Shown here in pieces: positions 63,350 to 64,000 of a DNA stretch of 64,000 nt. Positions within the stretch are counted from its first letter, which is position 1, and the number at the start of each line of letters is the position of its first letter. A program made the translations under genes and the position numbers. The stretch is from Enterovibrio coralii. GTDB taxonomy: Bacteria; Pseudomonadota; Gammaproteobacteria; Enterobacterales; Vibrionaceae. The stretch covers positions 1 to 64,000 of the forward strand of contig NZ_LNTY01000054.1 in NCBI RefSeq assembly GCF_001559595.1, written 5' to 3'. The notes beneath the pieces were generated by a model. The model saw only the letters and a list, made by a program, of their open reading frames with translations, ran no database searches and had not been told where the DNA came from.

Positions 63350-63404
63350 TCGCTCGGATATCGCGAAATGCAGGTGACAGTTTGTATTCACCTAGCGATA
63401 ACAC

Positions 63405-63669
63405 ATACCCAAATGACCTAAATATGCTCGAGTTCAGAGGTCATCAATGCGTTCAATTCGAGGCGAATTTTGCGAGAAATAGTCGTTCTATTTCCGTGGA
63501 ATTTAACGAAGAAGTGGACGCATTGAGGCCCTCCCTTTGGGCGAGTTAACTGGCGTCGTGCTCTTTGTTGTCCCTTTTTAATGTAGGTGAACTACATCTG
63601 CAAAGGGACGCCGCGATCACCACACCAGTCAAACTCGCTGAATCCTGCATATTTAGGTCGTTTGGGTAT
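63405..63669. mobile_element. 265-base MITE-like palindromic element with 23-base terminal inverted repeats
   Basis: Bases 63405-63427 and 63647-63669 are inverted copies with 22 of 23 matches. ACAC flanks both ends (63401-63404 and 63670-63673), a possible 4-base target duplication. Inside are further strong stems: TCAATGCGT with its inverse (63444-63452/63518-63526), GAAATAG/CTATTTC (63476-63482/63488-63494), and GTCCCTTT with AAAGGGAC (63570-63577/63602-63609) enclosing ATGTAG/CTACAT. No coding frame is convincing. It resembles the interspersed palindromic repeats of Vibrionaceae. Confidence 0.75.
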
Positions 63670-63677
63670 ACACTAAG

Positions 63678-63705
63678 CGGCGGATCTGAGATCCGCCGTT
63701 TCTGT
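63678..63705 (+). terminator. Terminator after the transketolase genes
   Basis: CGGCGGATC (63678-63686) and GATCCGCCG (63690-63698) form a 9-bp stem followed by TTTCTGTCT. It lies 330 bases past the last stop, separated from it by the palindromic element. Confidence 0.7.
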
Positions 63706-63774
63706 CTGCGAAAGATAAAACCTCATAAAACAACAAGCAGTCAGTCGGCTAATACATAACGAAAAAGAGACGCT

Positions 63775-64000
63775 ATGACGTTTAAAGTGACAGGGAAGCA
63801 GCAAGAAGTCATCGACTTCATTGAGCGCAAAATTGAAAGTGCTAGCCTATCTCCCGGCGACAAGCTGGATACCGAAGCCGGTATCGCCAAACACCTCGGT
63901 ATCACCCGTGTGACCGTGCGTGAAGCAACGCGCTATTTGGTTGAGCAAGGTTTGGTTTATCGCGTGAAAGGCTCGGGCTTGTACGTCGGCTCAGGTCAGG
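63775..64000 (+). CDS. GntR-family transcriptional regulator (partial, N-terminal DNA-binding domain)
   Basis: The frame opens at ATG 63775 (GAAAAAGAGA upstream) and runs off the window after 75 codons. It encodes a winged helix of the GntR type: SPGDKLDTEAGIAKHLGITR, VTVREATRYLVEQGLVYRVK, then GSGLYVG, the HutC-subfamily ending. The ligand domain lies outside the window. It probably controls the adjoining PTS-transketolase operon, for which a candidate operator is noted at 59399-59425. Confidence 0.85.
   Translation, partial: MTFKVTGKQQEVIDFIERKIESASLSPGDKLDTEAGIAKHLGITRVTVREATRYLVEQGLVYRVKGSGLYVGSGQ

Noticed and set aside
63346-63759. Two short frames (63346-63549 and 63565-63759) after the transketolase genes
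   Set aside because: They lie largely within the palindromic element, have no ribosome site and no protein-like composition.

Overview
The window is a chromosomal segment of a gammaproteobacterium, almost certainly a member of the Vibrionaceae. Supporting this are the tuf-secE-nusG-rplKAJL-rpoBC order, rsd-nudC-hemE, yjaG-hupA-yjaH-purDH-zntR, aroQ-accBC-yhdT-panF-prmA-dusB-fis, the aspA-dcuA-dsbD/fxsA group, and an acs/actP locus with a CrbS/CrbR-type two-component system. Base composition is near half GC by eye. A GAGAAGC heptamer array and a palindromic intergenic element also look Vibrionaceae-like. I cannot fix the genus (Grimontia, Enterovibrio or a relative would fit).

Layout. 1-12.3 kb: translation/transcription core (tuf end, secE, nusG, rplK, rplA, rplJ, rplL, rpoB, rpoC) with the L11 and L10 promoters and the L10 leader. 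12.4-21.5 kb: rsd, nudC and hemE, with an acetoin-catabolism cluster (acoXABC and divergent acoR) lying between nudC and hemE. 21.8-32.5 kb: a UDG-family protein, a 2-hydroxyacid dehydrogenase, yjaG, a CNNM/CBS membrane protein, hupA, yjaH, purHD with a PurR box, zntR, tpx, ppnP and a glycosyltransferase. 32.6-39.3 kb: fis-dusB, prmA, panF-yhdT, accCB-aroQ, all leftward. 39.6-53.2 kb: the acetate module (acs, exonuclease, cNMP/CBS/nucleotidyltransferase protein, an HcaT-like MFS carrier, the transporter-fused kinase CrbS, ActP, its small partner and regulator CrbR). 53.2-59.2 kb: dsbD, dcuA, aspA, fxsA. 59.4-64 kb: an Ula-type PTS (IIA, IIB, IIC), a two-subunit transketolase, and the start of a GntR-family regulator.

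The most important technical point is that thirteen genes are broken by about twenty small losses, and every one I could reconstruct is a missing base (or two). The victims include nusG, rplJ and rpoB, which a living cell cannot lose. I therefore read them as uncorrected sequencing deletions and give full-length, frame-corrected coordinates.

Functional themes. Acetoin cleavage (AcoABC) would yield acetyl units and acetaldehyde, while ActP/Acs import and activate acetate, so two overflow products of mixed fermentation can be recovered by genes in this window. The last operon probably imports an unidentified sugar or polyol by PTS and cleaves it with a split transketolase. It is the best candidate here for an uncharacterised pathway. 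No rRNA, tRNA, CRISPR array, transposase, phage or defence gene was seen.
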